DNA of 64,000 nucleotides from Inia geoffrensis (Eukaryota; Chordata; Mammalia; Artiodactyla; Iniidae). Made by a program: the position numbers and the translations under genes. Positions 24,647 through 36,429 of this stretch are shown here, piece by piece (within the stretch, counting starts at the first letter, position 1; each line of letters begins with the position of its first letter). Under the pieces are notes generated by a model, which was given only the letters and a program-made list of their open reading frames with translations, was not told the origin of the DNA and ran no database searches. The stretch is taken from NCBI GenBank assembly GCA_036417435.1, contig CM070915.1, forward strand, positions 80,601,799-80,665,798. The letters are read 5' to 3'.

Positions 24647-25620
24647 GAGGTTAGCTGAAAAGGTCCCAATCAGACTTCAGGCAGGTAGCATCTGACCACA
24701 TCTTATATAACATGATGAAAGAGGGCAAACTAGGTAAACTGAAACAGAGGATGATAAAATGATTTATATGTAGTCGTCCAGAGTCACGCAACAGGTTAAG
24801 TGAATAATCTCAGGAATCCCCACTATCCACATAGGATTCTAAACACAATACACCAGGCTCTGTCTAGAAAATAATGCCATCCAAAAGAATAGAGGAAAAC
24901 TTATATATACACACACACAGATACACATACATACATATGTCCACATATTTAATTTCAACAGCTAGTGAAGTGAAGAAAGGCAAAATGAATTCTCTCTGAA
25001 GAAGAAATTTGTCCTGTGTATTTTTCCATAACATGAGGGTCAATAAAGGTGATACAGCAAGCACTTTATATTAATATCAAGGATTTTAAAACATGTAATG
25101 TTTTATAATGCTCGTTTCATCATTATTTCAATAACTAAAAGATAATGTTTAACATACTGTTGGGAATTTTATTGACCACAATGAGCTAAAACAATATTAT
25201 GGAGATAAGTCAGCTCTGAAAATGATTACTCTTTAACATCCATGCAAGAACATGAACTATGAAAAAGAAGTGCCAGGTTGTTTCAGTCTCTAAAAGCTAG
25301 AAACAACAAAGTAGTCCACTCTTAAGAAGATACTTGGTTTAAACTGTAAATTCAAACAAAACAATGTTTATCTTGGTGAAGTTTTAAAGACCCATGATAC
25401 TGTAAAGTTACGCTGGGCTTGATTCATGAAGTCATGTAGGTTTTCTTACTTGAAAAATAAAGATAATGCTGACAAAATAATCAATTCACTAAAAGAACAT
25501 ACCTGAAATATACTTGAACTAGCAGAATATTTTATATATACATGAAACTATATATGTAAAACACTGTATAGCAAAACACTGACAACCAGCAAAAATTCTG
25601 TGGATGTTTCTAAACACTTA
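24647..25620. other. Intron-like unique DNA
   Basis: AT-rich and without supported features. A short CA/TA-rich run lies near 24905-24940. Confidence 0.4.
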
Positions 25621-25628
25621 CTATGGAG

Positions 25629-26182
25629 TGTTCAGGAGTGTTAACTCAGCGGTTGAGCTGAACCCACCACGTGCACTCAGAAGGGCTACTTTCCCCACTG
25701 GCCCTTGACTGGCACTTGAGAACTTATCTCTTGGAATATTCAAATTGATAGAAGTATTTTGCACACTCAGGACCTTGGCCACGCTGTACTATTCTGTCTA
25801 TAGACGGTCTCTGCAAATCATGTAATTTATGGTGAGCACTGCTTTCCTTCTGAGGGACTGGGTTTGGTCACTACAGTCAGTCACCAAGCATGGTTACCAG
25901 CATGACCAAACCCCACCAGGAACCAGTGAGCTTACTACACTCTGCACACGCTGCTACAGTCATTGCTCGAGGACTAAGCGTGTCCTGTGCAGCCTCTGGG
26001 TGAGCACTCTTGGAAGCTCATGGCTGGTTCCCCCAAATGCTCCTGACACACCTTTCCCCTGTGGACTGTGCTTGGGATCATCTGCTGTAATAAACCTTAG
26101 CCTCAAGTATGACAACTTCCGAGCCCAATGATTCCTCCCAACAAATCACTAAATCTGGGGATGGTCTTAGGGACTCCAGGCA
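25629..26182 (+). mobile_element. Candidate solitary retroviral-type LTR
   Basis: About 550 bp that can be bounded TG...CA. A polyadenylation-like 'gtaataaaccttagcctcaa' near 26088 precedes 'gtatgacaacttccgagccc' and 'ggactccaggca', an arrangement I associate with old mammalian endogenous LTRs (U3-R-U5). No internal viral genes flank it, and I could not match the flanking 5 bp, so the ends are tentative. Confidence 0.5.
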
Positions 26183-26292
26183 CACAGAGTTTATAGAATT
26201 TTATTAATTTTAATACACTTTCCATTACTTGAGTAGTGTAAGAGGTACAGACTAGTCTACACAATCCTGGTAATCAGATGTGGCTGGATTTT

Positions 26293-26414
26293 TGGGGGGT
26301 TTTTTGGCTGTACTGTGTGGCATGTGGGATCTTAGTTCCCCGAAGAGGGATCAAACGTGCATCCTCTGCATTGGAAGGGTGAAGTCTTAACCACTGGACC
26401 ACCAGGGAAGTCCC
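26293..26414 (-). mobile_element. tRNA-derived SINE, short CHR-2-like form, minus strand
   Basis: Antisense copy ending 'ccaccagggaagtccc', with 'gggatcttagttccccgaag' inside. This differs from the 'ggcttccctggtggcgc' family and matches the 'ggaactaagatcccac' cetartiodactyl type. The flanks share ctggat. Confidence 0.8.
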
Positions 26415-26899
26415 CTGGATATATTTCTTTTAATAATGTATATTCAAGACTTAGAGAACCACCACAGACAACACATAAACCAGTGAGGGTGGTTGCGTTC
26501 CAATCAATCTTCATTTGCAAAGACAGGTAAGGGGCTCGACGTCGCCTGCAAGCTACAGTCTGCCAATCCCATTCCAGAACAACTGAGCTTCAATAAAAAT
26601 AGTTTTTCTCAATTTCTTTTCTAGGTAAAGACAACCACGGATTTAAAAAATTATAAAACAAAAAGTAAACCAAAGAGAATACCAAAACTCTTTCCTCATC
26701 ACTCAATGTACCTTAATATGCTATAATAAGAGTAAAACTCAAATCACCTAAATTAGAAGTAGAAATAAATTTTAAAACTCAATTTGTATTTGCTGATACC
26801 CACTCTGACCTCAGTATAATACCAAAAATCATGAAGAGAAAATCCAAGGGTAAGCTGGCTCACTGGCACTGGGCATCCCTAGACTGGCTGACATACCCC

Positions 26900-27270
26900 T
26901 ACACTGGGTTTTCTACTGCGTCGTAACAAATCACCACCAACTTAGAGAGTCCAAGAATGGCCGGCTGAGTTCTCTGCTCAGAGTCCCCCAAGGGTAAATC
27001 AAGATGCTGGCTGGCTGCTTCTCGTATGGAGCCCAGGGTCCTCTTCCCAGCTTGCATTGTTGTGGAAGATTCAGTTCCTTGCAGTTTTTGGACTGAGGTC
27101 CCTGAATTTTTTGCTGGCAGTCAGCTGGGGGCTGCTGCCAGCCTACATGACTTTCCACATGGCCTCCCCCATCTTCAGAGCCAGGAACAGATAATCTTTT
27201 TCCTGTGGAATCCTCATATAACTTCCTGCAACTGGTTCTTACAATCAGAGTTTAGAACATTTAATTTAGC
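26900..27270. repeat. LTR-like old dispersed repeat
   Basis: Includes 'gtaacaaatcaccaccaact' and 'tttccacatggcctccccca', the same family as the element at 35686-36418. Divergent and without coding content. Confidence 0.5.
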
Positions 27271-27279
27271 CAATAACTG

Positions 27280-28145
27280 GATTCAGTATTGCTCAACGAA
27301 TATCTCAAAGTATGCCTAACAAAATTAAAGCCCCTAAAAATCACTGAGAGGTTTTGAAATGAGCTTTTTTATAGAAACGGTCCTACCGTAAAAACATTTA
27401 ATCCAAATTTCTGAGACAATGGACCAGCATTAACATGAACCTGAACCATTCAGGTAATACATGACCTCGAATGAGGTCAAACAAAAAAGCTTTTCTATCG
27501 GGTGAAGTTCTTAACCATACCTGTAAGTGCCCCAAATCTATATAAATTCCTTTCTTCATCATCCACAACTTACTGATTTAATGACAACTACCCTAAAAGA
27601 AACTAAACAAAACAAGAAATTTACAACAGCTTGAAAACATAAAACAATTACAGCTATTTTCTTAAAGGCCCCTAAAAATTTTTTTTGTTTGTTTTCTTAA
27701 TAGCTATTAAGTCTTGATCTATTTTACCAAAGCAAAAAAGAAAAATATACAACTTCTAAACTAGACAAAGCAAAATAAAGAGAATTACACACCTTGTGAA
27801 TTTTCTACCAGTTTTAGCTACAAATCCGCCTGACCATATCTCTTAAAATTAGGCGTTGTCTATTGTTTAAATGGCCTTTCTTGTCTCCTTGATTAAATTA
27901 GGTACAATCGAAAGCTGAGCTGTCCAGAACAAATCAGAAGATTAAATCTCAGCTAAAAATGAGGACAGCATCTAAAAGTAAATTATCACAAAGAGGCCCA
28001 AGGTGGAGACAAATAGGAAAACATCCTCTTTTTGCTGGACAGACATAAAAAGAAGGAAAACAAAAGAGAACTCAGAAACCTAGACTTCAGAACTGCACAA
28101 ACAAGGCAAAATAATTAAATCCAAACAATTCGGAAATATATTCAA
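27280..28145. other. Intron-like unique DNA
   Basis: AT-rich. Isolated donor-like motifs near 27528 and 27790 lack convincing exons. Confidence 0.4.
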
Positions 28146-28269
28146 AGTGGGCCAATTTATATCTTTTTTTATTTTTTCCTTTCATAATTTTCATATTTTT
28201 AGTTGTGGCCTTTTTTTGCTTAGAGAAGTACCTTTAATATTTCTTGTAAAACTGTTTTCGTGGTGCTGA

Positions 28270-29080
28270 ATTCTATTAGCTTTTGCTTGTCTGTAAAACT
28301 CTTTGCTTTTCCTCAAATCTCAATGAAAACCTTGCCGGGTAGAGTACTCTTGGTTGTCAGAGGTTTTTTCCTTTGATCACTTTGAATATATGTGCCATAT
28401 ATTCAAATGTGCCTCTGGCCTGCAAATTTATGCTGAAACTCAACTTATAATCTTAACAGGAGTTCCTTTGTACATACTAGTTACTTTTCACTTGCTGATT
28501 TTAATACTCTCTATCTTTATTTTGTTGTCATTTTAATTGCTACGGGTTTCAGTGTGGACCTCTGTGGTTTCACCTTGTTTGGGACACTCTGTGCTTCCAG
28601 GACCTATAGACGCCTCCTTCCTTACCCAGGTTAGGGGGGTTTTCAGCTACTACTTCTTCAAATAAGTTCTCTCTCTTCTTCTAGAGCAAAGGTGTATAAT
28701 GCAAAGGTGTATAATGTTAGTACACGTGATGTGGTTCCAGAGGTCTCTTAAACGATCCTCATTTAAATTTTGTTTTTTCTCTTCAGCTTGAGTGATTTCC
28801 ACTACTCTGTCTTCCAGTTCACTGATCCATTCCTCTGTATCCTATAATCTACTGTTGATTCCTTCTAGCCTATTTTTTATTTCAGCTATTACATTCTTCA
28901 ACACTGCTTGGTTCTCCCTTAAATTTTCTAACTCTTTGTTAAACTCACTGTGTCCATCCATTCTTCTCCTCAGTTCTGTAAGCATCTTTATAATCATTAC
29001 CTTGAACTCTTAACTGGGTAGATTGTGTATCTCCACTTCATTAAGTTCTTCCGAGGTTCCTTCGTTTGGAACATTTTCCT
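28270..29080 (-). pseudogene. L1 ORF1 remnant
   Basis: The minus-strand C-terminal part encodes ORF1-like content ('EFSTTKTVLQEILKVLL' then stop, near 28290-28240), and the 28790-29010 region corresponds to the coiled coil. Several stops and frameshifts break the frame. Confidence 0.65.
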
Positions 29081-29289
29081 TTGTCTTCTCATTTTGCCTA
29101 ATTCTCTTTCTTTATTTCTTTGTATTAAGTACAAAGGCTGGTTAGACTTTCTAATCTTGGATGAGTGGCCTTAGGTTGAACAAGTCCTGTGGGGGGGCCC
29201 TGAAGCACACCTCCTCCGGTCACCAGAGCTATATGCTCTAGAGGTGGCCCCTATGTGAGCTGTGTGGGCCCTTCTGTTATGGCAGGTGA

Positions 29290-29580
29290 ATACTGTGGGC
29301 ACACTGGTAGGTGGAGCTGGTCCCTGGCCCAGCTGGCTACTAGGTCCTGCACTGGCAGTGGCTGCCAGCATCCTGGTAGCTGGGGCTGGGTGCTGGCATG
29401 ACTGGCTGCATGGCCTGGGGGGTCCTGGGGCTGCTGCCAGCTCCCTGGTGGGTGGGGTTGGGTCCCAGTTGGCTGACTGCAGGCCCCAGGAGCCCTGGGG
29501 CTGGTGCTAGCCCACTAGTGGGTGAGGCCAAGTCCTGGGCTTGCTGGTGGACAGGACTGGGTCCTCATGCAGCTTGCTGC
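29290..29580 (-). repeat. Tandem repeats in the L1 5' UTR
   Basis: About 3-4 imperfect units of roughly 70-85 bp. They are recognised by recurring 'ggtgggtggggctgggtcc'-like words alternating with 'ctggctgc...ggccc' and 'ctggggctg'. GC-rich compared with the surrounding intron-like DNA. Confidence 0.7.
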
Positions 29581-30222
29581 TTGGTCCCAGGGCTTATGCT
29601 GACAGGTTCATGGGTAGGTAAGTCTCTGGCACTGATGGGCTAAAGGGAAGATTCCAAAATGGCCCTTGCCAGCACCAAGTGTCCTCATGGGAGAATGCAC
29701 TCCCCAAAATGGCTGCCACCAGCATCTATGTTCCCAGGAGGAATCCCAGTTGCCTCCTGCCTCTACAGGAGGCTCTCTAGTATCAGCAGGCTCCTTCCAA
29801 ATTACTGCCCCTGCACTGGGTCTCAGTGCACGTGAGATTTTGTGTGTGCCCTTAAAGAGCAGAGTCTCTGTTTCCTACAGCCCTCTGGCTCTCCCAAAAG
29901 TAAGCCCCACTGTCCCTCAAAGACAGGTGCTCTGGGGACCTGCCTTCTTGGTGCAGGACCCCCAGCTGGGGAGCTCCTTGAGGAGAACCGCTGCAACTGT
30001 GATTATCCTCCTGACTGTGGCTGCCCTCCCAGGGCTGTGGGTCTGGACTACACCGTGACTCCACCTCTCCTACCAGCCTTGTGTGGTTCTCTCTTTATTA
30101 CCTTTAGCTGTGAAAAATCTTTTCCACTAGTCTTTAAATGGTCCTCATTGACAGCTGCTCCGTAAACAGTTGTAATGTTGGAGTGCCTGTGGGAGGAGGT
30201 GAGCTCAGGATCTTCCTACTCC

Positions 30223-30230
30223 GCCATCTT
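30223..30230 (-). promoter_or_regulatory. YY1-type site at the L1 5' end
   Basis: AAGATGGC on the minus strand, adjacent to the 5' terminus of the half-L1, in the same place as the site in the L1 at 125-6769. Confidence 0.5.
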
Positions 30231-30794
30231 GGCCAAACCCTTCAGTCTACGGAATTTTTAACAAACGTGATTTTTTAAATTAAGCCTTCTGATTACAAGA
30301 AGCTTGTGATCTTCTTCATTTTTCTTTAAAACAAGCAGCACTATCTGAAACACTACTTGAAATACTCTTTTCTGATGAGCTGCAGATTTTTAATCAAGTT
30401 TTATGATACCATTTCAGGAATACATTCCATAGCAGTGATCTGAACACTGTCATGTTTACCTCCATTTTCCATAGTTAGGTCACTAGAGCTTGATAATTAA
30501 TGAAAAGTTCTCGAAGACCCTTATTCCAATTCTAGCCATTGTACCTCTTCCTCTTCATCTCCTTTGTGCATAGCATAGTACTTAGCACCAGCTAATAATT
30601 TTAGACATTGTGCTAATTCTTTCAAATCACATATGATTTGGAAAATTATCGTTCCTGGCACAAAATGGCTCACTTTTGACACTAACTCAGTTTAAAAATT
30701 TTAATTCACTGTCACATACAAAGAAATGCTCTAGGCAATATGGGAAATACAAATGTGAACAAGACATCTTTATATTGATGCAGCAGACAAAAAA

Positions 30795-30976
30795 TTGGCA
30801 CTTGAATCAGAGAGAGCCGGTTGTAAATTCTAGCTTCGGTATCTACTAGTGGTATAACCTGGACAAGTTTTTTAACCATTCTGAGCCTCAATATCTCAAA
30901 CTATAAAAGAGAAATAATAATACCTACTTCACAATGTTACCTTGAGAATTAAATGAAGAAATATAAAAAGCACTAT
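30795..30976 (+). mobile_element. MIR SINE relic
   Basis: Recognisable core: 'tataacctggacaagttttt', 'taaccattctgagcctcaat', 'aataataatacctacttcac', 'gagaattaaatgaag'. A SINE inserted at its 3' side. Confidence 0.8.
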
Positions 30977-30992
30977 AAGATTCTTAGGAATA

Positions 30993-31374
30993 GGGCTTCC
31001 CTGGTGGCACAGTGGTTAAGAATCTGCCTGCCAATGCAGGGGACACGGGTTCGAGCCCTGGTCTGGGAAGGTCCCACATGCCGCAGAGCAACTAGGCCCA
31101 TGCACCACAACTACTGAGTCTGGGCTCTAGAGCCCGCGAGCCACAACTACTGAGCCCGCGTGCTACAACTACTGAAGCCCTCACGCCTAGAGCCTGTGCT
31201 CCACAACAAAGAGAAGCCACCGCAATGAGAAGCCTGTGCACCGCAACGAAGAGTAGCCCCCGCTTGCTGCAACTAGAGAAAGCCCGTGCACAGCAACGAA
31301 GACCCAACACAGCCAAAAATAAAAATAAAAAATAAAGAGAGCAGCTAATGAGAACTCCTTTAAAAAAAAAAAGG
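30993..31374 (+). mobile_element. CHR-related SINE (long form) with double A tail
   Basis: Long-form SINE with B box 'ggttcgagccc', flanked by the perfect 16-bp duplication aagattcttaggaata at 30977-30992 and 31375-31390. The SINE body ends at about 31340 in an A-rich tail. It is followed, still inside the duplication, by about 25 bp of other sequence and a second A run, consistent with transcript read-through. Confidence 0.93.
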
Positions 31375-31439
31375 AAGATTCTTAGGAATAGAAATAGTAT
31401 ATTATCTTACTTATCTCAATGGCCAGCACTGCCTTAGCA

Positions 31440-31760
31440 AATTACAAGCCTTCCTATCCCTACTCACTCAACAAACATTAATAACATGTACCAGGCATTG
31501 TTCTGGGCTGGGGACAAAGGATAAATAAAACATTTTTCTTGGCCTCAAGAAACCTGCAATATAGAAGAAGGAACAGAAAGGCAAACATTAGTAACATAAA
31601 GAGTGACAGGCGTTAAAGTAGATGTGGGTCATGGGAGGATTCACAGGGAGCAACAGCTCAAGTTTATGGGCAAGGAAGGTTGATGGGAAAGTCTTCCCAG
31701 AAGAGGTGACTTGAAATTGAGTAGATACTTCACAGGCAGGGATGGAGGTGGGAAAGAAGA
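31440..31760 (-). mobile_element. L2-type relic, antisense
   Basis: 'actcaacaaacattaataac' followed by 'taccaggcattgttctgggc' resembles the reverse complement of an L2 3' end and its upstream part. Diverged. Confidence 0.4.
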
Positions 31761-31979
31761 CTGAACTCTAAGCAAAGACAACAGCAGAAGGCAGAAATAT
31801 GATGGAATAAGGAGCCCTCCATCTGTGGGGAGTTGTCCTGTGGTCAGCATGGCAGAGCCAGAGGGCAAACGATACAAGCAGCTGGGATAAAAATATGACC
31901 ACCACATCCCAGAAAGCTCTAGGCAGAGCATTTCTAACCGAGCCATCTATTTAGCAGCTCTCCCAATCTCTTTTGGCTT

Positions 31980-32165
31980 TTTTGGAAGAAAACCCAGAGG
32001 CTTTATCTTCATGATCTCTTTTGACCCTTGCTATATGCCAATGAGATAGTTATTCCTATTCTTTTCGAGAGAAGGCCCAAAGAGGTTACGTTGCTTCTAG
32101 GTAGAACAATGACAACTGGGACCCCAGCCTGGCCCATCTGAAACCATGCTGTCCACGTTCTTAAC
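31980..32165 (-). mobile_element. MIR SINE relic, antisense
   Basis: 'gcccaaagaggttacgttgc' and 'tgaaaccatgctgtccacgt' with 'tcttaactctc' correspond to the antisense MIR core and head. Weak. Confidence 0.45.
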
Positions 32166-32774
32166 TCTCATGCTGTCTAATTTTGCAAATGATTTCAAAC
32201 TTTTGACTACAACACAAATTTCAATTGGCAAGACATGTATGTCTACAACTGAAACAACTATTTTATGAAGCAACATATATACTCTACTCTGTAATGGTTT
32301 CCCTTCTCTTCCCTTTTAAGAAAATCTCTGGTTGTAGCTTTTAAGGAGGAGCAAGTGGTCATCAGTGCCAGTGCTGCTGCTAAGTCATGTGGGCTGAGAG
32401 TGAAGAGTCTGCCTTTGGACTGAACCTTTGCGGCCCTGGGGAACAGCACCACGCCCAGGGGCCGAAGCTGGACCAGAGGCACAGAAGAGGCATTAGAGAC
32501 GGAAACATAAAGACACGTCTCAAGGGGCTCTGCTTTACACAGGAGTTGAGGCAGAGGCTGCAGGGGAAGTACAGTCAAGAAAGGTGAGAGTTTTGTTTTG
32601 TTTTGATGGATGAAGAACTCTGTCTTTTCCAAACATAAGTAAAAGGCAGATAAGTAATTCGGCATTCAATACCCTCATGATCCTAATTCTCTAAGCTCAT
32701 CTCCTATTGCTCTTTCATAAAAAAGCCTAACTCAGCTACACCAAATTACTGAATTCTTTTCTTTTCTTTCTTCC

Positions 32775-33165
32775 TTTAATATACTATTTATTTTACCTGG
32801 AATGCCCCTGCTCCTTCTTTTCTACCTGGCAAACTCTCTTTCAATGCTGAAGTCTTCGTTACAGCATCCATCATCCATGAAACCCTTCTCCCCACCCCAA
32901 CCATCTATTATGAGTGAGCACCCACACACCCACCACGGCGAGTCTACCAATAACAGTTCCCATATTGCTTTAGTTTGTACCTACAATGGAGTTCTTCCTA
33001 ACCCACAAAGGGCTTTTCTTTTTGCCATCACTACATATTGTACCCGGTTCTATTTCTATGTACTATTTGTATACATGTCTGTCCTTCTTTGAGACTGTGA
33101 GCTTGAAAGCCTAACCTGGTTTTTGTATGCATGGCTCCAAGAGTACAGACTGGCATAAAGAAATT
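32775..33165 (+). mobile_element. L2 LINE 3' end
   Basis: 'ttacctggaatgcccctgct' near 32796 and 'gagactgtgagcttgaaagc' near 33090 match the L2 3' region ('gcctggaatgctcttcc', 'agaatgtaagctcc'). Non-coding. Confidence 0.6.
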
Positions 33166-33169
33166 TCCT

Positions 33170-35685
33170 GTGAGAAAATATGAAATAAGTAAGTTCTGAC
33201 CACTTCACTCACTGAACACTTCTCTTTATTTGACCTCTAAATAACAACAGCAGAAGTCAATTTTTTTTCACTATATACCTTTCCCCGAAGTGTTGGAGCC
33301 CTAGGTGCAACTGTTCCATCTGAACAGCAACAAAGGGGAAATAAACTTTGCACCACTTCTGCAGTTAATAGAGAAGGAAACTAAAGAGGTTCCTTCTGCT
33401 TTGGGAGGAGAGCAGATTTCTTTCTAAATTAGATGTCACATCACGAAAAGACCCTCCAGGAGACCGCAACCAAATTTTTAGATACTACTCATAGGATAGG
33501 CTAACCACTTCTGTTCTGACCCATTGTTACATCTAGGAAACCACCTTTTCAGGAGATAATCGTGAAATCAGCTCCTGTGCAAAGAAGATGAGATTAACAG
33601 AACACAGCAGACTTGAAGTGTAGAAAACAGAAGAGAATGGGGAGATAAAACAAATAGAGATTACCTTCCATTCTATTAAAGGAAAAGACACTCATATAAT
33701 GGCAGGGGGCAGGGGGTGTACATAACATACCTTAAAACATAAAAACAGATAGACAAACCAAAAGAGTCACTGTTAAATATGAGTGAATTTAATATGACCA
33801 CAGGAAAACAGCCCTGAACAGGATCCTTTTCAGACTATGGTGAAAATATTTTCTTTCCACATGTATTTTGTTCCCCAGATGATGAGACTCTTAAATATAC
33901 CCTAGAAAAGAAGTTCTTTCTACAAAGCATCCCCTTCATAACTGCCTATCATGACACAGCAACCAAGAAACACAAAGCTTGTGCTGGGGACAGTCAACTG
34001 GTGATTTCCTGCTAGACTTTCTCAACTCACAGGATGATGAAATGGCCTGGTGTTGCAATGCAGTTATGACTTTGGGTGAAAACACAGGGCATCCAAGACA
34101 GAAGTGGCCAAAGACAGTGGTGCCCAGCAAGAAGTTGTTCCTACAAAGGAAATTGCAGTTTCTAAGATGAAGAGGAAGTCAAGAGGGAGAATTAAGTGTC
34201 TTAAGAACTTGAGAAAATACTGAAGAAACTACTTGTGGTCTCACATCTATTTAAAGCCTTACGTAGTATATTCAGGTTATCATTAGCTATAAATTTGAAA
34301 CTTTGCCAATGCATTTTAGGGTAAAGCTCACCCACAGAAGTCAAATCATGTCTGTTAGGGGCTGCTGTTCTCCTCTATTCCTTGCAGAAAGCTCTTCTGG
34401 AAAAATGTCTGGTGATGATATTGACTGAAGGGACAGAGGAAGACCACTCTCACTCATCTGCCCCTACCCAGTAAGAGTCCTGGTCAGATTCCTCTTCATT
34501 TTACAATGCCCTGCATTGCCCTCTTCACACACAAACCCCCACACAATAAGCATCCAGTCTCTGTAATAAATGACAACTTCTAGAGTTTATTTCCACTTGC
34601 CCGTAAAATGTACCCAAGTCACAAAGACCACACTACTAGTCAGTTCCTTGGCATTAAATGAATTAACACAAATTATCATTTTGAGTTTAATACAACTTTC
34701 GTAATAAGGTCTAAGGAACCTCTGGTACAAGTTGTTCCTATCTCCTCCATCTGTAGACAACAGAAACTCAATGGAAACTTCATATCCCACCCCCCCTTTC
34801 TCTCTTTTTAATTTTTTTACCATGTCCAGAATTCTTTTCCTGATGCTTAGAAATATTCACAGAACAGACCTTTTCCACCACTAAGCAAGAAACAGTATTG
34901 CATATATGTTTTTAGTCAGTAATAGGCTTTAAAATTATTTAACAGTGGTATTAACAAGAAGGAGACTATTAAGTTTTTCATAAAAGATCACATGTGACTT
35001 TTCCTGTGTCTAGAGTGTGTGACCACGTCGATTTTCTATCAAGACCCACACAGCATGTTCACCTCTGCAAGACGATGTGAGGCACCAAGGACCTGCTTTT
35101 TACCCTAATTTCCGAAATCTTGTTTGGTACTATTTCACTCTAAATGAACTGCACTCAAGAGTGAGATCTCCCTCACAAAACCACCTTTCCGACGCCTCAA
35201 CTCCTTCTGACTCTGTTAATAACCATTGATATCGCCATCCTACAATTTCTAATTTGGCTTTGGAATCACTGTGTTCTTACAATCTCCATCTGCCTTTCCC
35301 ACCTTCATTCACTTAACAAACACTGATGAACAACAAGTGCTCTGCTCGACGCTGCGGCACAAACACGAAGACAGACGTGGGCTAGTTATGGACAGCGAAT
35401 CATCTGTTACAACAGAGTGCGCTACATGCCATGGAAGGAGGAAGGACAAAGTGCTATAAGGTATGTAAGAAGGGCACGAAACCAGACCCAGGGGTGGGGG
35501 CCCGCGAGGGCTCCCAGAGGGAGGGAGAGTGAAGATGACCCTTCACTGTGGTGGGATGCCGGCAGCAGAGATTCTTGCCAGCTATTTAACTTCTTTATGT
35601 TGACATATTCCCACTCACTTAAACGTGTGGGTTTACGTAACAACATACACTACCTGTGCCCTGTGAATGCTGTCCACGAGCTTTA
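33170..35685. other. Intron-like unique DNA
   Basis: About 2.5 kb without a supported exon or repeat. Confidence 0.4.
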
Positions 35686-36418
35686 TGTTAGTTTTCTATC
35701 GTGTGTAACAAGTTTCCACAAACTCCGGAGACTGTAGTCACACAGGCTTATCAGCTAGTAGTTCTGCAGGCCAGAAGTCTTGCTTGGTTTTTTTTTGTTT
35801 GTTTTCTTGTGGCTGCACCGCATGGCATGCAGGATCTTAGTTCCCCGACCAGGGATCAAACCCACACCCCCTGCGGTGGAAGCACAGAGTCCTAACTACT
35901 GGACTGCCAGGGAAGTCCCTTGCTTGCTTTAACTGAGTCCTCTGCTCACAAAGCTGAAATCAAGGTATGGCTGGGCTTACTTCTCCCCTGGAGACTCTGG
36001 AGAAAAACCCAATTCTAAGCTCATTTTCTTGTTGGCAGAACTCAGGTCCTTTCAGCTTTATGACTGAGGTCTCTATTTCCTTGCTGGCTGTTGGCCGGGG
36101 TCCACTCTGAGCTCCTAGATGCTGCCACATACCTTGCCCTGTGGCCTCATCGAACTGTGAACCAGCAATATTACATAAATCCCTTTCCTGCTTCCAATTC
36201 TGACTTCCTCAGTCTCTAACATCTAGACCCAGATTTAAAGGGCTCATGGGATCAGGTCAGGCCCACTGAGGATCAACTCTTGTCTTCAAGTCCACTGTGC
36301 TACATAACAAAACCTAATCATGGGAGTAAATACCATCCTAGTCACCGTCGCAGGGATGATGCAGGGTACTGCCAGGAATGCGGATGTCAGAGGTCATTTT
36401 AGAAGTCTACCTACCACA
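35686..36418. mobile_element. LTR-like element (TG...CA), split by a SINE
   Basis: Begins 'tgttagttttctatcgtgtg' and ends 'tctacctaccaca', so it has the TG...CA ends of an LTR. Without the SINE at 35787-35919 it is about 600 bp. The flanking cttta/attta pair could be a degraded 5-bp duplication. Internal phrases ('gtaacaagtttccacaaact', 'gttctgcaggccagaagtct') belong to a common old mammalian repeat also seen at 26900-27270. Confidence 0.55.
35787..35919 (-). mobile_element. tRNA-derived SINE, short CHR-2-like form, minus strand
   Basis: Antisense. Poly-T at the left, 'gatcttagttccccgaccag' inside, and 'tgccagggaagtccc' at the right. Flanking duplication is approximately cttgcttggttt / cttgctttgctt-like (cttgctt shared). 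Confidence 0.85.
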
Positions 36419-36429
36419 ATTTACAAAGA

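Larger units (their letters stand above)
28150..30237 (-). mobile_element. 5' half of an L1 (5' UTR plus ORF1 only)
   Basis: The minus strand starts at an L1 5' end (gccaagatggcggag at about 30237-30220), passes through a GC-rich 5' UTR with tandem repeats and then an ORF1 region, and stops in an A-rich stretch just after ORF1 ('aaaggaaaaaataaaaaaag' at about 28173-28154). ORF2 and the 3' UTR are absent. I found no flanking duplication. This is either a half-L1 or a copy cut by a later deletion. Confidence 0.8.

Noticed and set aside
25503..25560. Minus-strand donor TTCAG/gtatgt near 25500 with an upstream AG
   Set aside because: All three frames of the implied exon contain stops.
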